A program made the translations under genes and the position numbers. The notes beneath the pieces are model-generated. The model worked only from the letters and a program-made list of their open reading frames with translations, was not told where the DNA came from and did not search any database. A stretch of 64,000 nt of DNA from an uncultured Aquimarina sp. Lineage in GTDB: Bacteria > Bacteroidota > Bacteroidia > Flavobacteriales > Flavobacteriaceae. Shown here one piece after another: positions 60,815 to 64,000 of this stretch (positions are counted from its first letter, which is position 1; each line of letters starts with the position of its first letter). The stretch covers positions 1-64,000 of the forward strand of contig CANLOW010000008.1 in the NCBI GenBank assembly GCA_947493035.1. Direction: 5' to 3'.

Positions 60815-62791
60815 ATGAAAGTATCAGTTTACAGCTTAATAATTTTATTAGCTATTTTATTTGCTAATTGTAATGATGTAGAAGATCGTCGTGAAGATGT
60901 TGTTAAAGATGACGATAAAAAAGAAATAGTCAACAAGGAGGTCCCTAAGCCTGTAGAAACAATTAATTGTGACTTTAACTTAACGATGCTTAAAGTCGGG
61001 GAAGAAAAAAATATCGACTGTATTATCGATTTGAAAGGTAATACTATTAACCTCGCTAACAATGTAATTTTAAGTTATGCTAATGGAGGAGATATAATTA
61101 ATGGGAGTATTAATTTTTCAGGGGATAAAAGTAAGATTGATGGAAGACTTTTAAATTCAACATTATCAATTAATGGAGAGGTTAGTCTTTTAGAAGATGT
61201 ATTTGTATTTAACCCATCTAGATGGGGGAATATCGTAGAAGGAAAAGTAAACTATGAAGTTGCTCTTGAAAATACTAAAGAGTTCGAACAGTTAATGTTT
61301 CGTATTAGTGATATCGGAGGGGAAACTTTTGAAGTAGATCAATTTGATGCTTTCTTTGAAATAGCAACGGTTACAAGTACAACAAGTGATCAGAATTTTA
61401 GGACTACCAAAGAAGCAATTAATTTGCCGTCTAATTTTCATTTAAAAATGTCTAGTAACACATATATAAGAATGTTTAATTCTATAACTGACGCTACTAA
61501 CGGTTCTTTAATGGCTGTGAGAGATGTTGATAATGTGAAAATTTCTGGGGGTAATCTTATAGGTGATGCATTAGAAAGAAAGTATAAAAGTGATAGTCCA
61601 GGAGAGGAAGGTGCACTATTGTTTTCTATTCATGCATCCCGTAATATTGAAGTAGATAATGTTCATTTTGAATACGGGTCTGCTGGTGGAATAACCATAT
61701 TTTCTTTAGGGTTTCCTTTCAATACGGACTATAACCCCACGGATGGTGTAGTTATTAAAAATTCAACTTTTGAAAATTTGAGACGTATGTCTACATCAGT
61801 AACTGATGGAAAGAATATAAAAATTATAGGTAATCGATATGTCAATACCGGTCAGCCTGTAGTTGAAGGCGATAATGGAGGTAATGTTGGGTATGCAATT
61901 AATTTAGAAACTTTTAGAAGAAGAGATGAAAATGGTGAATTATTAGAATTTCAAAGATTGAAAGGAGTAGAGATTAGGGATAATGTAGAGGAAAACAGCC
62001 GAATAGGTTTTTTGTTGGTATTGGGTTCTAGTGACGTGATAGCCGAAAATAACACTGCAGAGACTAGGATGTCATTTAACTTTAGTAATGGTGTAAGAGT
62101 TTTGAATAACAAGTTTATTGGAAGAAAATTAGCTAAAGAAAAATTTGCCATTTTTGGAGCAGGAGAGAGCAGTGAGTTTACTTTTGATAATGAAATAAGT
62201 GGGAATCGTATCACTGGTAATTACGGAACAGGAATTAGTTTATTAACTCAAAAATGTAAGGTTTTTGAGAATATAATTAAGAACAGTGAAGTAGGAATAC
62301 AATTAATCACTTCCAAGGAAGTTGAAATTAGTGATAATATACTTGATGTTAATAATATTGGTATTCTTTCTAATTTGACTTTTATAGATAAGGTTTCTAT
62401 AATTGAGAATATTATAGAGTCAAAAGGTTTTTATCTGAAGTTGACAAGTGTAAATCAAGAAGTAGCACATAATAATTTTCAAATTGATTTAGAGCGAAAT
62501 CAATTTGTTAATGATGCAAGCATTACAATATCAAATGTAAATGGATTAAACTTAAATAATAATGAAATTGAAGGGGGTATAAATTTGTCTACAGCTTCTA
62601 GTGTTAATATTACTTCTAATATTATAAAACCTAATGAGTCTAACGGGATATCTATAAGTGGATCTTATTCTGATACAAGCATTTTAGGTAACAAAATTTT
62701 TGAACCTACTGGTGCAGATAGATTTGAATGTATAAACAATACCTTAGAAGTCTCTTCAGGCATTACAATACTTAATAATGTTTGCAACTGA
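60815..62791 (+). CDS. lipoprotein with parallel beta-helix (PbH1-type) repeats
   Basis: The 658-residue protein has a lipoprotein signal (lipobox LFANC), an acidic/lysine-rich linker (~22-50), and a long right-handed beta-helix domain. The repeats show short N-G-I/V strands and Asn ladders: IKNSTF, IIGNRYVN, VISEN, ISNVNGLNLNNNEI. The region around residues 190-330 contains the longest regular coil and fits polysaccharide lyase or glycan-processing folds, but no catalytic motif can be named. It is a surface-exposed lipoprotein, alone on the plus strand. Confidence 0.75.
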   Translation: MKVSVYSLIILLAILFANCNDVEDRREDVVKDDDKKEIVNKEVPKPVETINCDFNLTMLKVGEEKNIDCIIDLKGNTINLANNVILSYANGGDIINGSINFSGDKSKIDGRLLNSTLSINGEVSLLEDVFVFNPSRWGNIVEGKVNYEVALENTKEFEQLMFRISDIGGETFEVDQFDAFFEIATVTSTTSDQNFRTTKEAINLPSNFHLKMSSNTYIRMFNSITDATNGSLMAVRDVDNVKISGGNLIGDALERKYKSDSPGEEGALLFSIHASRNIEVDNVHFEYGSAGGITIFSLGFPFNTDYNPTDGVVIKNSTFENLRRMSTSVTDGKNIKIIGNRYVNTGQPVVEGDNGGNVGYAINLETFRRRDENGELLEFQRLKGVEIRDNVEENSRIGFLLVLGSSDVIAENNTAETRMSFNFSNGVRVLNNKFIGRKLAKEKFAIFGAGESSEFTFDNEISGNRITGNYGTGISLLTQKCKVFENIIKNSEVGIQLITSKEVEISDNILDVNNIGILSNLTFIDKVSIIENIIESKGFYLKLTSVNQEVAHNNFQIDLERNQFVNDASITISNVNGLNLNNNEIEGGINLSTASSVNITSNIIKPNESNGISISGSYSDTSILGNKIFEPTGADRFECINNTLEVSSGITILNNVCN

Positions 62792-62902
62792 ATTAAAATA
62801 AGCAAATTCACATGTTATTTTTGAGTTGCAGTTAGTAGTAGTAGATTAAATCTCAATTAGATCTTTTGGTTTTAGAAATGAATAAGAGATAGTTAAAATT
62901 AA

Positions 62903-62934
62903 TAAGCCTCACTGTTTTTAAATAGCGAGGCTTA
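62903..62934. terminator. possible bidirectional terminator
   Basis: TAAGCCTC and GAGGCTTA (with an inner CT/AG pair) form a stem over a ~14-nt loop, between the convergent beta-helix and T9SS genes. Confidence 0.5.
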
Positions 62935-63061
62935 ATAGTTAGGTAATTACGTGTTTTTAGATTCTTTTGATTAAAATAAATACATTTAAATAGGTATTTG
63001 TTAGTAACTAACTATTTGAAAGATTCAATATTTGAATTCAGTATACTGATTTAGTAAGACT

Positions 63062-63802
63062 CTAGTCTTTAATTATTTTAAAGGTTTCAGTAGCGGTACT
63101 ATCTTGTATAGTTATGAAATACATCCCAGAAGAAAAACTTTCTAAGTTGATGCTTTCAGTATTGTTAGTAGTTAACAATAATTTGCCATAAATATCGAAT
63201 ACTTGTACCTGTTCAATATTCTTTACAAATTCTACATATCCTTCAGTCGGGTTAGGACTAGCTAGATAAGTAGGTGAATTTTCTAAGACTTCAGTAGCAG
63301 ATAATGTCCCCCCTAGAGTAACTGTTAGTTCAAGAGGAATGACAGATGCATCAACAGTTCCCACTCCAGTGTTTTTCATGCGTAGCCTATACGTTGTCTC
63401 AGGAGGTAATTCTGATGATAATACTGATGGCATTCTAACATTAAAAATTACTCTGCTTGTGCCGTTAAAAATTTGTGTCATATTACTTTGAAATATAATT
63501 TTTTGCTCAGGTACATCATTAGGGTTGTTAACGTTGCTTTCATTTACCTCATGCACTTGTAACATGACTTCTGCAAAATTTATCATAAAGAATTCCCCGT
63601 TAATTTCAACATCAGGGATGTTTGCAAAAAATGTTATGTCAAAGGCCATAACTTCGTTAGGTTCTCCTTCTAAAGTTGTAGCTTCTGAGAAAGAGGTTGA
63701 TATTTCTCCATTAGGACCTGTTGTGGTATTTCCTTGAGCTATAGCTGTTACAGATAGTAAAGCTAATAAGTAATTGAATATATGTCGATAAAATGTTTTC
63801 AT
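63062..63802 (-). CDS. secreted protein with T9SS C-terminal sorting domain
   Basis: The 246-residue protein has a signal peptide (~1-22), an unknown beta-rich body (~25-165: FDITFFANIPDVEINGEFF, FNGTSRVIFNVRMP) and a C-terminal T9SS type A sorting domain (~170-246: ASPNPTEGYVEFVKNIEQVQVFDIYGK, SGMYFITIQD, ending KIIKD). The body is probably an Ig-like or adhesin domain. It follows the partial gene at the window end by 18 bases, so both are probably one operon. Confidence 0.8.
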   Translation of the reverse strand: MKTFYRHIFNYLLALLSVTAIAQGNTTTGPNGEISTSFSEATTLEGEPNEVMAFDITFFANIPDVEINGEFFMINFAEVMLQVHEVNESNVNNPNDVPEQKIIFQSNMTQIFNGTSRVIFNVRMPSVLSSELPPETTYRLRMKNTGVGTVDASVIPLELTVTLGGTLSATEVLENSPTYLASPNPTEGYVEFVKNIEQVQVFDIYGKLLLTTNNTESINLESFSSGMYFITIQDSTATETFKIIKD

Positions 63803-63820
63803 TTCGATTAAGTTTTAATT

Positions 63821-64000
63821 TTAAAATCTACCAAAAGAGGTATTTCCTGCTGTAGATAAGTTCTTTTCCCTATCGCTTCTGCTATTTCCGTTTACGATTT
63901 TAATTTTAGATGTATCATTACCGCTTAAAATAGGTGCGGTTTCGTCTTGTATAATTCGTGCTCTAAACGAAATGAAGCCATTACTAGGTAACCTAAGAGA
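63821..64000 (-). CDS. C-terminal end of a gene cut by the window
   Basis: This ORF is not in the track because its start lies beyond 64000. The minus-strand frame is open for 59 codons up to a TAA at 63821-63823: ...SLRLPSNGFISFRARIIQDE, then TAPILSGNDTSKIKIVNGNS, then RSDREKNLSTAGNTSFGRF. The piece is polar and Ser/Asn-rich with no recognisable sorting domain. It lies 18 bases before the T9SS protein gene and is probably translated from the same mRNA. Real coding sequence is likely because the frame is open to the edge and followed closely by a gene. Confidence 0.65.
   Translation of the reverse strand, partial: SLRLPSNGFISFRARIIQDETAPILSGNDTSKIKIVNGNSRSDREKNLSTAGNTSFGRF

Overview
This AT-rich window (about one third G+C by eye) reads as chromosomal DNA of a marine Flavobacteriaceae species (Bacteroidetes). 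The evidence is the gliding genes gldB and gldC, two secreted proteins ending in type IX secretion (T9SS) sorting domains, a SusC/SusD pair, several conserved flavobacterial proteins, and repeated TAnnTTTG -7 promoter boxes in front of genes. There is no rRNA operon, prophage, insertion sequence or CRISPR array. Most of the window is ordinary core genome; the unusual material sits between genes.

Layout. 1-4.2 kb: two terminators, a small secreted protein, GTPase Der, a DUF4136 lipoprotein, a DUF4230 protein and a phosphoesterase. 4.2-14.1 kb: a candidate small RNA, then, reading leftward, an unknown protein, a TPR histidine kinase, a PIN toxin-antitoxin pair bounded by direct repeats and heptamer arrays, a LytTR response regulator, SusC and SusD. 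I infer one sensory and uptake locus that was split by the toxin-antitoxin segment. 14.2-23.6 kb: a palindromic MITE-like element, a DUF4105 protein, truA, an ABC exporter, a SAM riboswitch with metX, osmC and a trans-sulfuration enzyme, a triple-repeat lipoprotein and rlmN. 23.7-33.7 kb: a large T9SS-exported putative glycosidase, a polyprenyl synthase, dnaG, a LuxR regulator, nadE, gldB, gldC and a small secreted protein. 33.8-43.4 kb: cinA, an Hpt protein, an FAH-family enzyme and an exonuclease; a serine hydrolase; a sigma factor that apparently starts with ATT, a glycosyltransferase and a small membrane protein; a nitrilase-family enzyme and a membrane gene pair. 43.4-54.6 kb: recG, an HTTM (vitamin K carboxylase-like) protein, ribF, pth, rplY, prs, tRNA-Leu, a degenerate zinc-ribbon coiled coil, a NIF3 protein and lpxK. 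54.7-64 kb: a basic low-complexity secreted protein, a photolyase/cryptochrome cluster (three enzymes plus DUF2256), a beta-helix lipoprotein, a T9SS protein and a gene cut by the window end.

Points that stand out: (i) several intergenic regions carry tandem arrays with a strict 7-bp period but a different unit at each site; (ii) the kinase and regulator are separated by a repeat-bounded toxin-antitoxin module; (iii) DnaG and a zf-RING_7 protein have each lost all four zinc ligands, with serine and aspartate in their place; (iv) a sigma factor gene appears to start with ATT inside a TAATT stop/start overlap; (v) a structured intergenic segment after susD looks like an orphan small RNA. Many ORF-track starts were moved (noted per gene), and one partial gene missing from the track was added. 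All family assignments come from reading motifs, not from database searches.
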